A stretch of 64,000 bases of DNA from Larkinella terrae (GTDB taxonomy: Bacteria > Bacteroidota > Bacteroidia > Cytophagales > Spirosomataceae): the NCBI RefSeq assembly GCF_009668025.1, contig NZ_WJXZ01000013.1, positions 1 through 64,000 of the forward strand, read 5' to 3'. Both the position numbers and the translations under genes were made by a program. The notes under the pieces are model-generated. The model was not told the DNA's origin. It made no database searches and saw nothing but the letters and a program-made list of their open reading frames with translations. Of this stretch, positions 45,931 to 53,434 are shown one piece after another (within the stretch, counting starts at the first letter, position 1; every line of letters starts with the position of its first letter).

Positions 45931-46048
45931 TTTAAAGTCAATAACTTCCGATGCCCTGAATTTGCAGGCACCGTGGCTTTGCCGAAGCAGTTTTGATCGC
46001 CGGTACCAGTTTTTAATTCAGTCTGTTCTATGATCGAAGATAAATCCG

Positions 46049-46762
46049 CTATCGCCACTGCATCAAGGCGGAATTGAAGGCTTCCTCAACCCGACGGCGG
46101 GGGTTGTGAAAATAAATCATTCCGTGGCCGGGGAGCATCAGATCGGTGTCAACTTTGGCAAACCGCCTTAACGATTCCGTGTAGATTTTTTTGTTGAAAT
46201 CGATCGAACCGCTCCAGCCAAAATCGCCACTCAGCAACGTTCCAATTACATCTCCGCTGATAACCACCCGTTTCCGTTCCCAATTAAAGAGAAAAGCCGT
46301 ACAGCCCATACTGTGACCGGGTAAATGCATCACTTCCATTTCAACGCCCAGGAGCTCAATCCGCTGGCCGTCCACAACGATTTGGTCTACCGTGAATGGC
46401 TGGAATGTTTTATGATACAGAAAACCGCAACAACGTTCGTCGCCGGACGCAACGGCTTCGGCGGTTTCGCCGATGGCGATAAACTTTACCCCTCGTTCCT
46501 TCAGCAAATGACCACCCCCGGCATGGTCCAGGTGAGCGTGGGTCAGGATGCAATAGCGAATCTCGTCGGGCGACAGGTCCCAGTACCACATGTTAGCAAA
46601 TAGTTGATCCAGCGTGTCACCGCAGCCGCAATCGAACAGAATCAAGCCTTCCGGGGTCTTCAAAACGTACGAGTTCGCGTCGTTCCACAATGCCCCCGGC
46701 TGATCGAAAGTAATCCCGTTTAAATCACCGCCAACCTGATATAAATTTTTAAGTATCTGCAT
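46049..46762 (-). CDS. MBL-fold metallo-hydrolase
   Basis: A 237-residue metallo-beta-lactamase-fold hydrolase. The metal motif is LTHAHLDHAGG (H75, H77, D79, H80), followed by HLPGHSMGC, VISGDVIG and MLPGHG, which supply the remaining ligands. No signal peptide. Its substrate could be a thioester or another small ester, but the sequence does not say. The 227-base region upstream contains the OsmC promoter and no other gene. Confidence 0.85.
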   Translation of the reverse strand: MQILKNLYQVGGDLNGITFDQPGALWNDANSYVLKTPEGLILFDCGCGDTLDQLFANMWYWDLSPDEIRYCILTHAHLDHAGGGHLLKERGVKFIAIGETAEAVASGDERCCGFLYHKTFQPFTVDQIVVDGQRIELLGVEMEVMHLPGHSMGCTAFLFNWERKRVVISGDVIGTLLSGDFGWSGSIDFNKKIYTESLRRFAKVDTDLMLPGHGMIYFHNPRRRVEEAFNSALMQWR

Positions 46763-46925
46763 GAACTGAGGTTTACATTTTAGGGGTTCACGAGTACAAT
46801 ACCGATTAGCAGGCTACATCAGGCTATTCAGCGGGCGGAAATTGTTTTAATCGTTCCTTGCCCCTCAGCCAAAAACCGGATCGGACGGTAGGATCCTATT
46901 ATTTTTGTCCCAAAACCTAAGATAG

Positions 46926-46958
46926 TTGTCCGGCTCTGCCCAACATTTCTTACTTTTC
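46926..46958 (+). promoter_or_regulatory. Possible promoter of the OsmC gene
   Basis: TTG (46926-46928) is followed after 22 bases by TACTTTTC (46951-46958), seven of eight -7 matches. A perfect -7 box, TATTTTTG, also lies at 46900-46907 but has no -33 partner. Confidence 0.45.
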
Positions 46959-46989
46959 CGCCTTCAACTACAAAATTCACCCATTACCT

Positions 46990-47412
46990 ATGGAAATCAA
47001 ACGGAATGCCTCCGCTCATTGGGAAGGCTCAGGTAAAGAAGGAAAAGGTACTATCACGACGGCCAGCACGGTTTTGAAAGAAACCCAGTATTCGTTCAAC
47101 ACCCGGTTTGCCGACGGCGTTGGTACCAACCCGGAAGAACTCGTTGCGGCCGCTCACGCGGGCTGTTTCTCCATGAAACTTGCCTTCAATATTCAGGAGG
47201 CCGGTTTTACCGCCACGTCCATCGACACAAAAGCTGTCGTCGCGCTCGACACAAACTCCGGCAGCATCAGCAGTTCTAAATTGACGGTAACTGCCAGCGT
47301 CCCTGATCTGACAAAAGAAAAGTTTGATGAACTGGTTGCGGATGCCGAAAAAAACTGCCCGATTTCAAAGTTGTTTAATACCGCCATCAGCGTCGAAGCA
47401 ACCTTGGCTTAG
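46990..47412 (+). CDS. OsmC family peroxiredoxin
   Basis: A 140-residue thiol peroxidase of the OsmC/Ohr type. The peroxidatic Cys is in [10 protein letters not shown] (C59) and the second Cys in [10 protein letters not shown] (C123), with the N-terminal [12 protein letters not shown] block. It reduces organic or fatty-acid hydroperoxides. The length is typical. It has its own promoter region and terminator. Confidence 0.93.
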   Translation: MEIKRNASAHWEGSGKEGKGTITTASTVLKETQYSFNTRFADGVGTNPEELVAAAHAGCFSMKLAFNIQEAGFTATSIDTKAVVALDTNSGSISSSKLTVTASVPDLTKEKFDELVADAEKNCPISKLFNTAISVEATLA

Positions 47413-47433
47413 GGTATACAAGCAAACTAATGG

Positions 47434-47470
47434 CCCCGGGCGAGGAGTGAAATCGACTCCTTGTCCGGGG
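47434..47470 (+). terminator. Terminator of the OsmC gene
   Basis: CCCCGGGCGAGGAGT (47434-47448) pairs with ACTCCTTGTCCGGGG (47456-47470), two mismatches that can be wobble pairs. It is followed by TTGTTATTTATT. Confidence 0.75.
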
Positions 47471-47602
47471 TTGTTATTTATTGAATATTTCCAATTTTTG
47501 GCCTGTCATTTGCTGTTCGCATATAATAAATCGGCCGGATTTCGTTCTATAGCGTAAAGTCCCGAATATTCCATTTTATCTATAATAACCCCCAATGACC
47601 CA

Positions 47603-48058
47603 ATGAGACTAATCGCTATTTTTTTCGTCCTTGTGTTAGGTTTTTCTTCCTGTAAAAAAGGAGGGTCTGGTGCGGAGGATGTTGATCCGCGAGAGCAGTA
47701 TGTAGGCATTTACGACATTGATTATTCATCAAAAACCATTATTGGCTCCATCGATTTCAATGAAGACAGTGGAAAAGGTACCGTTACTGTCAGCAAAGGT
47801 GACGCAGCGAATGAAATCAAATTAGCCATTGCCTTTCCAGGTGTCAGTTCAACGGAGGTCGCCAAACTGTCGGGAACCAAGTTCACCCTAAACCGCACGC
47901 GCGATCAGCTGGCTTTAGGAAATAAATCTTACGATGCGGAATTTACCGGTAGCGGCCTGTTCGAGGGGAAAAATATGACGATTACCTCCGTCACCAAAAT
48001 GAATCAGAACGGCACGGTGGTTCAATGGACCCGCGCTTACAAGGGAAGCAAACGATAA
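47603..48058 (+). CDS. Small lipoprotein of unknown function
   Basis: A 151-residue protein with a lipoprotein signal (MRLIAIFFVLVLGFSSC, Cys 17). The mature part is a predicted beta-rich domain (YVGIYDIDYSS, IIGSIDFNED, KMNQNGTVVQW) similar in style to small Bacteroidota lipocalin-like lipoproteins. No named family is recognised. It is a single-gene unit ending at a strong terminator. Confidence 0.75.
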   Translation: MRLIAIFFVLVLGFSSCKKGGSGAEDVDPREQYVGIYDIDYSSKTIIGSIDFNEDSGKGTVTVSKGDAANEIKLAIAFPGVSSTEVAKLSGTKFTLNRTRDQLALGNKSYDAEFTGSGLFEGKNMTITSVTKMNQNGTVVQWTRAYKGSKR

Positions 48059-48076
48059 GCAGCTTTCACTCTACGA

Positions 48077-48117
48077 AAAGTCCACCTGGTCCGTTTGTTA
48101 CCGGGTGGACTTTTTTT
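48077..48117 (+). terminator. Strong rho-independent terminator
   Basis: AAAGTCCACC (48077-48086) pairs with GGTGGACTTT (48104-48113) and runs into TTTTTTT. It ends the lipoprotein transcript. Confidence 0.85.
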
Positions 48118-48146
48118 GTTTACCGTCTAATTTAGCGGTATTTTTA
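48115..48146 (+). promoter_or_regulatory. Possible promoter of the ScfR-like regulator
   Basis: TTTG (48115-48118) is followed after 20 bases by TATTTTTA (48139-48146), seven of eight -7 matches. The -33 element overlaps the T run of the preceding terminator. Confidence 0.45.
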
Positions 48147-48177
48147 CTTCCAGCAGCATTTTAACCATACCATCCTA

Positions 48178-49662
48178 GTGGCAGTGTATCCCGACCATAT
48201 CCGATTGCTTTTTGGACTGAAACTGAAACAAATCCGGTTGGATAAAGGATTGTCGACCAGTGAACTGGCCCAGATTTCGGGGCTTTCCGTATCGTACCTG
48301 ACCGAGATCGAAAAAGGCCGAAAATACCCCAAAACCGATAAGATTGCCGCCCTCGCCAGTGCGATGAATGTTGAGTACGATACCCTGGTTTCGCTGAAAT
48401 TAAGTAAGAAACTGGAACCCATTTCCGAGCTCCTCCGCTCCCGGTTTCTGACCGAAATTCCGCTCGAACTCCTCGGTATCGATCCTTCCGACCTACTCGA
48501 ATTGCTGGCGGAGGCACCTGCGAAAGTAAGTGCCATGATTTCCACGGTGATGAACATTGGACGCAGTTACCATGTCAGCGTCGAACGCCTGTACATGGCG
48601 GTTTTGCGGTCGTATCAGGAAATGCACGACAATTATTTCGAAGACATCGAGCTGGAGGGCGACCGGTTTTTGACGGAATTTGCGTCGAGTCATTCGCAGG
48701 TTGACGAAATCCTGTTAACCAGTATCTTACGAAATCATTACAATTACACGATCCACTATTTTAGCCGCGAAACCAACCCGGAGTTGGCCGGGTTACGCTC
48801 TATTTTTCGTCCCGAATCCGGCATCTTGTACCTCAACCGCCACCTTTCCGCCGAGCAGAAAACCTTCATTCTGGCGCGCGAAGTCGGGTTTCAATACCTC
48901 AATCTCAAAATCCGGCCTTACACGTATTCGTACGTGGAAGTGGAATCGTTCGAGCAGATTCTCAACAATTACAAAGCGTCGTATTTTGCCGGAACGATTC
49001 TGATTCGGCGGGAAGACCTAATCACCCGCCTGAAGGTTATTTTCGATCAGCCCGCGTGGAGCAATGAGGCTTTTCTACAATTGATCGAGTCGTTTCATGC
49101 CACCCCTGAGCGTTTCTTTTACCGGCTCAGCAACCTCCTGCCCAAACACTTTGGAATCGACCAGTTATTTTTCTACCGATTCAACAATACCTCGGGGCAA
49201 CTCAATTTCCACCTGACGAAAGAAATGCACCTGACTCGCCAGCAGGGACCTAAAAGCATGGTCGACGAGCATTATTGCCGCCGGTGGGTAGCCCTCACGA
49301 TTTTGCAGGAGCTGGCATTTCTACAAAAAAACAAAAATTACGACGGGGCACTGTGCCAATCGCAGCTTTCGACTTACGCCGACACCGGAAATACTTTCTT
49401 TATCGTTTCGGTAGCACAGTCCTATCAGCCTCATCAACAGCAGAATATGAGCGTATCGATGTGTTTTAAACTGACCGATACACTCCGGAGTAAGATGCGA
49501 TTTTTGAATCCGCTGGCTCCCAATATTTCCCAGCGCATCGTCAACGAAGCCTGCGAACGATGCGGTATTTTCGACTGCCGCGAACGCGTTGCCGCCCCAA
49601 CCGGCCTCCAGAAAAAGCGCCAGGTCGACGCGATGAAAAAAGCGCTCGAGGAGCTGAAATGA
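48178..49662 (+). CDS. XRE-family regulator, ScfR/RamB-like with ImmA/IrrE-type domain
   Basis: A 494-residue regulator with a GTG start (a second GTG follows 6 bases later). Residues about 10-65 form an XRE helix-turn-helix (KQIRLDKGLSTSELAQISG, LSVSYLTEIEKGRKYP). The middle resembles the IrrE/ImmA-like domain found in short-chain acyl regulators (LNRHLSAEQKTFILAREVG), but lacks an obvious HExxH. The C-terminal domain ends with a Cys-rich block (ACERCGIFDCRER). Related regulators respond to acyl-CoA levels and control short-chain fatty-acid use. It converges on glutaryl-CoA dehydrogenase, a plausible partner. Confidence 0.85.
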   Translation: MAVYPDHIRLLFGLKLKQIRLDKGLSTSELAQISGLSVSYLTEIEKGRKYPKTDKIAALASAMNVEYDTLVSLKLSKKLEPISELLRSRFLTEIPLELLGIDPSDLLELLAEAPAKVSAMISTVMNIGRSYHVSVERLYMAVLRSYQEMHDNYFEDIELEGDRFLTEFASSHSQVDEILLTSILRNHYNYTIHYFSRETNPELAGLRSIFRPESGILYLNRHLSAEQKTFILAREVGFQYLNLKIRPYTYSYVEVESFEQILNNYKASYFAGTILIRREDLITRLKVIFDQPAWSNEAFLQLIESFHATPERFFYRLSNLLPKHFGIDQLFFYRFNNTSGQLNFHLTKEMHLTRQQGPKSMVDEHYCRRWVALTILQELAFLQKNKNYDGALCQSQLSTYADTGNTFFIVSVAQSYQPHQQQNMSVSMCFKLTDTLRSKMRFLNPLAPNISQRIVNEACERCGIFDCRERVAAPTGLQKKRQVDAMKKALEELK

Positions 49663-49713
49663 CGATTGACCATTGACGATCGACAACGGACAATGGTCAA
49701 TGGTCGATCGTCA
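49660..49713. repeat. Word-iterated inverted repeat bounded by two stop codons
   Basis: The left arm (49660-49684) reads TGACGATTGACCATTGACG and on; the right arm (49691-49713) complements it. The first three bases are the TGA stop of the regulator and the last three are the TGA stop of gcdH on the other strand. The whole gap between the convergent genes is this element. Third copy of the TGACCATTGACC family. Confidence 0.9.
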
Positions 49714-50901
49714 TTTAAAAGCCCCTATTCCGGTGATTTCATTTCCCAAAATCAGCAGATGAATGTCGTGGGTACCTTCGTAAGTTACGACGGATTCCAG
49801 ATTCATCAGGTGACGCATGATGGGATAATCGCCGGAAATGCCCATCGCTCCGTGGATTTGGCGGGCTTCGCGGGCTACCTTTAACGCCATTTCAACATTA
49901 TTCCGCTTTGCCAGCGAGATTTGGGCTGTGGTGGCCTTCCCTTCGTTCTTTAAAACGCCCAAACGCCAGCAAATCAATTGCGCCTTTGTGATTTCGGTGA
50001 GCATTTCCGCCAGTTTCTTCTGAACCAACTGAAATGACGCAATGGGTTTACCGAATTGCTGACGTTCAAGGGAGTACCGCAGCGCGGAATAGTAACAATC
50101 CATCGCTGCCCCAACGACACCCCAGGCAATCCCGTAGCGCGCCTGATCGAGACATTGCAGGGGGCTTTTCAGGCCATCGGCCAGGAGCAGGCGGTTTTCC
50201 TTCGGCACTTTTACATCCTGAAACACCAGTTCGCCCGTTGCACTGGCGCGTAACGACCATTTGTTGTGAATTTCGGGGGCCGAAAAACCGCCCATTCCGC
50301 GCTCAACGATCAGCCCCTGAACGCGCCCCTGTTCGTTTTTAGCCCAAACCACCGCCAGGTCAGCCACCGGCGAGTTGGTGATCCACAGCTTTGAACCATT
50401 CAAAAGGTAATGATCTTCACGTTCGACGAACGAGGTCTGCATACCGGCAGGATTGGAACCGTGATCCGGCTCGGTCAGGCCAAAACATCCCAAAAGCTCG
50501 CCCGAAGCCAGTTTGGGCAGGTATTTTTGCTTCTGCTCTTCCGAGCCAAAGTTGTAAATCGGCCACATAACGAGCGAGCTTTGCACCGACACGCAGGACC
50601 GCATTCCCGAATCGCCCCGCTCAATTTCCTGCATCATTAGTCCGTAGGCAATGGCATCGAGTCCGCCCCCGCCGTATTGAGCCGGAATGGTTGGCCCGAA
50701 CGCGCCGATTTCTCCGAACTTCCGGGGCATGAAAGTCGGAAATTCGGCCCGCTGCGCCCAGTCCTCGATTTGCGGACTGATTTCGCGATTTACAAAATCC
50801 CGGATGGCCGAGCGAACCAGCTTCTGGTCTTCCGTCAGCAAGTCGTCAATGCCGTAAAAATCCGGGGGCCCAAAACCGGTTGTTTTCGAATGAGTTGACA
50901 T
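49711..50901 (-). CDS. gcdH: Glutaryl-CoA dehydrogenase
   Basis: A 396-residue flavin acyl-CoA dehydrogenase. Long blocks are close to mitochondrial and bacterial glutaryl-CoA dehydrogenase: GMRSCVSVQSSLVMWPIY (the substrate-binding Arg), LLGCFGLTEPDHGSNP, WSLRASATGELVFQDV, ARYGIAWGVVGAAMDC and TYEGTHDIHLLILG, with catalytic Glu 375. It oxidises and decarboxylates glutaryl-CoA to crotonyl-CoA in lysine and tryptophan breakdown. No other gene of that pathway lies next to it. It is convergent with an acyl-responsive type regulator. Confidence 0.92.
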   Translation of the reverse strand: MSTHSKTTGFGPPDFYGIDDLLTEDQKLVRSAIRDFVNREISPQIEDWAQRAEFPTFMPRKFGEIGAFGPTIPAQYGGGGLDAIAYGLMMQEIERGDSGMRSCVSVQSSLVMWPIYNFGSEEQKQKYLPKLASGELLGCFGLTEPDHGSNPAGMQTSFVEREDHYLLNGSKLWITNSPVADLAVVWAKNEQGRVQGLIVERGMGGFSAPEIHNKWSLRASATGELVFQDVKVPKENRLLLADGLKSPLQCLDQARYGIAWGVVGAAMDCYYSALRYSLERQQFGKPIASFQLVQKKLAEMLTEITKAQLICWRLGVLKNEGKATTAQISLAKRNNVEMALKVAREARQIHGAMGISGDYPIMRHLMNLESVVTYEGTHDIHLLILGNEITGIGAFK

Positions 50902-50918
50902 GGTACACAGAAAACTAA

Positions 50919-50950
50919 ATCTGCCAGGTCTCTTTATGATCTGGCAGATT
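50919..50950. repeat. Hairpin, ATCTGCCAG type
   Basis: ATCTGCCAGGTC (50919-50930) pairs with GATCTGGCAGAT (50939-50950), one wobble. It lies 18 bases upstream of the gcdH start, in its leader or promoter region. It resembles a terminator stem but has no T run. Confidence 0.7.
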
Positions 50951-50978
50951 TGATGATGTAAACTTTAGATAATGGCGA

Positions 50979-51009
50979 AACCTGTCAGGTCTTTAAGACC
51001 TGACAGGTT
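50979..51009 (-). terminator. Hairpin of the CCTGTCAGG type, likely terminator of the GH29 gene
   Basis: AACCTGTCAGGTCTT (50979-50993) pairs perfectly with AAGACCTGACAGGTT (50995-51009). It lies 17 bases after the stop of the minus-strand GH29 gene and upstream of gcdH, also on the minus strand. On the plus strand it runs into TTTTT. Confidence 0.65.
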
Positions 51010-51025
51010 TTTAAATTTTGCTGCT

Positions 51026-53104
51026 TCAGTTCAGCAGAACACCAACTTCGGCCGCCGAAGCCCAGTTCTCATTCTCATTCACCGACGAAAGCGCAACCAG
51101 CTTGATAAACCGGGCTTTCTGCGGACTGGCAAACGGGATTTCCTGCTTCACCGGGTTGTTTTTAATGTTGGCAAACGAACTGTTCTCCAAAACCGGTTTC
51201 CATTCTTTTCCGTTTTCACTCACGAAAAAGCTGTACTGGTAAATCGTTCCGCCCGATTGCCCGTCCTGCCTTGGTGTATACGTAAAGCCTTTCAGATTCA
51301 GGTTTTCGCCCAAATCAATCACCAGTTCGTGCGGGTGCTTTTTACTTCCCTCCTGCCGGGCGGTTTGCCAGATGGTTCGGGGATTCGAATCGATGGCGCG
51401 GCTGGCCAAACTCCGGCCGCTCTCCTCACCAACAACCGACCATTTCTCCGGGGCCAGATCGAACGAGGCCGGAATGATTTCCGACGATTCGGTGCCGTTT
51501 TTGATAAACGCCCGCGCCTTGATTGTCCCACCTTTCGCGTAGTTGAAGGGTGCGGTATACCGGGTCGATGCCAGCGTTGGTTCGCTGCCATCGGTTGTAT
51601 ACCGAATGATCGGGTCGGCTACTTCGGACGAGATCGTCACCACGCCCTGTTTGTTGCGGGCAATTTCGGGGTTGGACAATAACTCAGGCGCTTTGTAGAT
51701 TGCGATTTCCGACAAAACCGGGCAAGCGTTGGCTTCCAGAATACTAACCCGCACTTTGGCGGTTTTTAACGTCGGAAACACCAGAATGCGCTTGTAACCA
51801 ATGGTCGTTTGCTGGTCGACCAATACGAACTGGCTGCCGTTCCAGGCTTCAACCTTGAACGATTTGACCCGTTGCCCCAACGGGATGTATTCCTGCAAAA
51901 CGACCCGGTTTATTTCCGTCGGTTTACCCAGATCAATCACAATAGAACCTTGACGAATAGCGTCATCCGTGGTCCAGTACGAGTCGAATTTTCCATCAAT
52001 TAAGTTGCTGGCGGCAAACTGCGTATCCTTTCCCCGAACCGACGAAGCGGTGGCTGTTTTGCCGATTGCCAGATTGGTTTTGAATGATTCAACGACGGTT
52101 TTCCGGAATTCCATCAGGCGCGTCGAATCGTTGGGATGAATCAGCCCTTCGCGGGAAACCGGTACGTTCAGCAGCAAATTTCCGTTCCGGCCCACCGACG
52201 AATAATAGATTTTCATCAGGTGCGTCAGGGTTTTTACCCGATCGTCGGTATCGGGGCTGTAAAACCAGCCCGGCCGAATCGACACATCAACCTCCGCCGG
52301 AATCCAGTATTTCCCGTTTTCGTTGCCGGTATTGAGCACCTGCGTCGACGGAGCCGCGCTGCCCATCCCGAAACCGTCGGTGTTCAACGTCGACCAGTTG
52401 GTTTCTCCAGCTATACCGGACTCATTCCCCATCCAGCGGCAGCCCGGGCCAATGTCGCTGAAAATGATGGCTTTGGGCTGGTGTTTGAAAACCACTCCCC
52501 GAAACAGATTCCAGTCGTATTCCTGCCGTTTGCCGTTCGGCCCTTCGCCGTTGGCGCCGTCGAACCACTGTTCGAACACATCGCCGTAACTACTCAGCAC
52601 TTCGTTGAGGGTATTGGCAAAAATCTGGTTGTATTCCGGCGTTCCGTAGGCCGGATGGTTCCGGTCCCAGGGCGAGAGGTAAACGCCAAATTTCAGCCCG
52701 TATTCCTTACAGGCATTCGACAATTCACGCAAAACGTCGCCCTGTCCATTTTTCCACGCACTCTCCCGCACGGTATGTTTGCTAAATTTGCTCGGCCAGA
52801 GACAAAAACCGTCGTGGTGCTTAGCGGTAATAATAATGGCCTTCATCCCGGCAGCCTTGGCCGTTCGCGCCCACTGACGGGCATCGAGACGCGTCGGATT
52901 GAAGACCTTGGGATCCTCATCACCGTGTCCCCATTCCTTGTTGGTAAACGTATTAGGCCCAAAGTGAATAAACATGTAGTATTCCATTTGCTGCCACTGC
53001 ACCTGCTGCGGACTTGGAACCGCGCCGTAGGGCGCAGGCGGAGCGGTTTTTTGGGCGACTAATCGAACCGTACTCAATAAAACGAAAAGAAGTATTTTTT
53101 TCAT
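51026..53104 (-). CDS. GH29 alpha-L-fucosidase with discoidin and chitobiase-like modules
   Basis: A 692-residue secreted enzyme. I set the start at 53104 (MKKILLFVLLSTVRLVAQ, signal peptide); the frame extends to 53221 without coding character. The GH29 barrel has MFIHFGPNTFTNKEWG, AKHHDGFCLWPSKF and the nucleophile in FEQWFDGANG (D182). After about residue 340 come an F5/8-type discoidin domain (ASNLIDGKFDSYWTTDDA), a chitobiase C-terminal-like module (IIRYTTDGSEP) and a second discoidin-like domain (NPRTIWQTARQEG) to the end. It probably removes fucose from host or plant glycans in the periplasm or outside. It stands alone, not in a PUL with SusCD. Confidence 0.92.
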   Translation of the reverse strand: MKKILLFVLLSTVRLVAQKTAPPAPYGAVPSPQQVQWQQMEYYMFIHFGPNTFTNKEWGHGDEDPKVFNPTRLDARQWARTAKAAGMKAIIITAKHHDGFCLWPSKFSKHTVRESAWKNGQGDVLRELSNACKEYGLKFGVYLSPWDRNHPAYGTPEYNQIFANTLNEVLSSYGDVFEQWFDGANGEGPNGKRQEYDWNLFRGVVFKHQPKAIIFSDIGPGCRWMGNESGIAGETNWSTLNTDGFGMGSAAPSTQVLNTGNENGKYWIPAEVDVSIRPGWFYSPDTDDRVKTLTHLMKIYYSSVGRNGNLLLNVPVSREGLIHPNDSTRLMEFRKTVVESFKTNLAIGKTATASSVRGKDTQFAASNLIDGKFDSYWTTDDAIRQGSIVIDLGKPTEINRVVLQEYIPLGQRVKSFKVEAWNGSQFVLVDQQTTIGYKRILVFPTLKTAKVRVSILEANACPVLSEIAIYKAPELLSNPEIARNKQGVVTISSEVADPIIRYTTDGSEPTLASTRYTAPFNYAKGGTIKARAFIKNGTESSEIIPASFDLAPEKWSVVGEESGRSLASRAIDSNPRTIWQTARQEGSKKHPHELVIDLGENLNLKGFTYTPRQDGQSGGTIYQYSFFVSENGKEWKPVLENSSFANIKNNPVKQEIPFASPQKARFIKLVALSSVNENENWASAAEVGVLLN

Positions 53105-53120
53105 TGAAAATGGGGTTAAC

Positions 53121-53166
53121 CCTGTCAGCGCCGGGCCGTCGCTACGGTCGCAAACCCTGACAGCGG
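53121..53166. repeat. Inverted repeat of the CCTGTCAGG type
   Basis: CTGTCAG (53122-53128) and CTGACAG (53157-53163) form the outer stem; inside it CGCCGGGCCGTCGCTACGG can fold further. It lies just upstream of the GH29 start codon, so it would be in the 5' leader. Confidence 0.55.
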
Positions 53167-53304
53167 TAAAATTAATGCGGTAGAAATAATAATGTAGCAA
53201 GCACTCAAACGCACCCACCACAGGGATAAAAGTAGTTCACTTTTCTGCAATTGGTAAAGGGAACTACCGGTTTTTTTGAGGAGTTTAAAGCGAAATTCTG
53301 GCGG

Positions 53305-53340
53305 AACCCCCGTCAGGGCCTTTGGCCGCTGACGGGGGTT
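53305..53340. repeat. Strong hairpin in a divergent region
   Basis: AACCCCCGTCAG (53305-53316) pairs perfectly with CTGACGGGGGTT (53329-53340), with GGCC/GGCC pairing inside. It shares the GTCAGG/CTGAC core with the other hairpins of this type. It looks like a terminator but neither flanking gene points into it. Confidence 0.75.
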
Positions 53341-53434
53341 GAACTAATTTTACCATTAATTACTCAAATAATATAAGAAATAACGGCGAACCGGGAACCA
53401 CTTCCCGTTGTTACTTCAGAAGGATATTTCGTTT

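Larger units (their letters stand above)
53105..53434. other. Divergent intergenic region with two hairpins
   Basis: This 330-base region separates divergent genes yet holds terminator-like hairpins at 53121-53166 and 53305-53340. No full promoter match is seen for either gene. Nothing coding is seen. Confidence 0.55.

Noticed and set aside
45735-46058. Minus-strand frame of 107 codons
   Set aside because: It lies across tRNA-Ser and its terminator and has no protein-like features.
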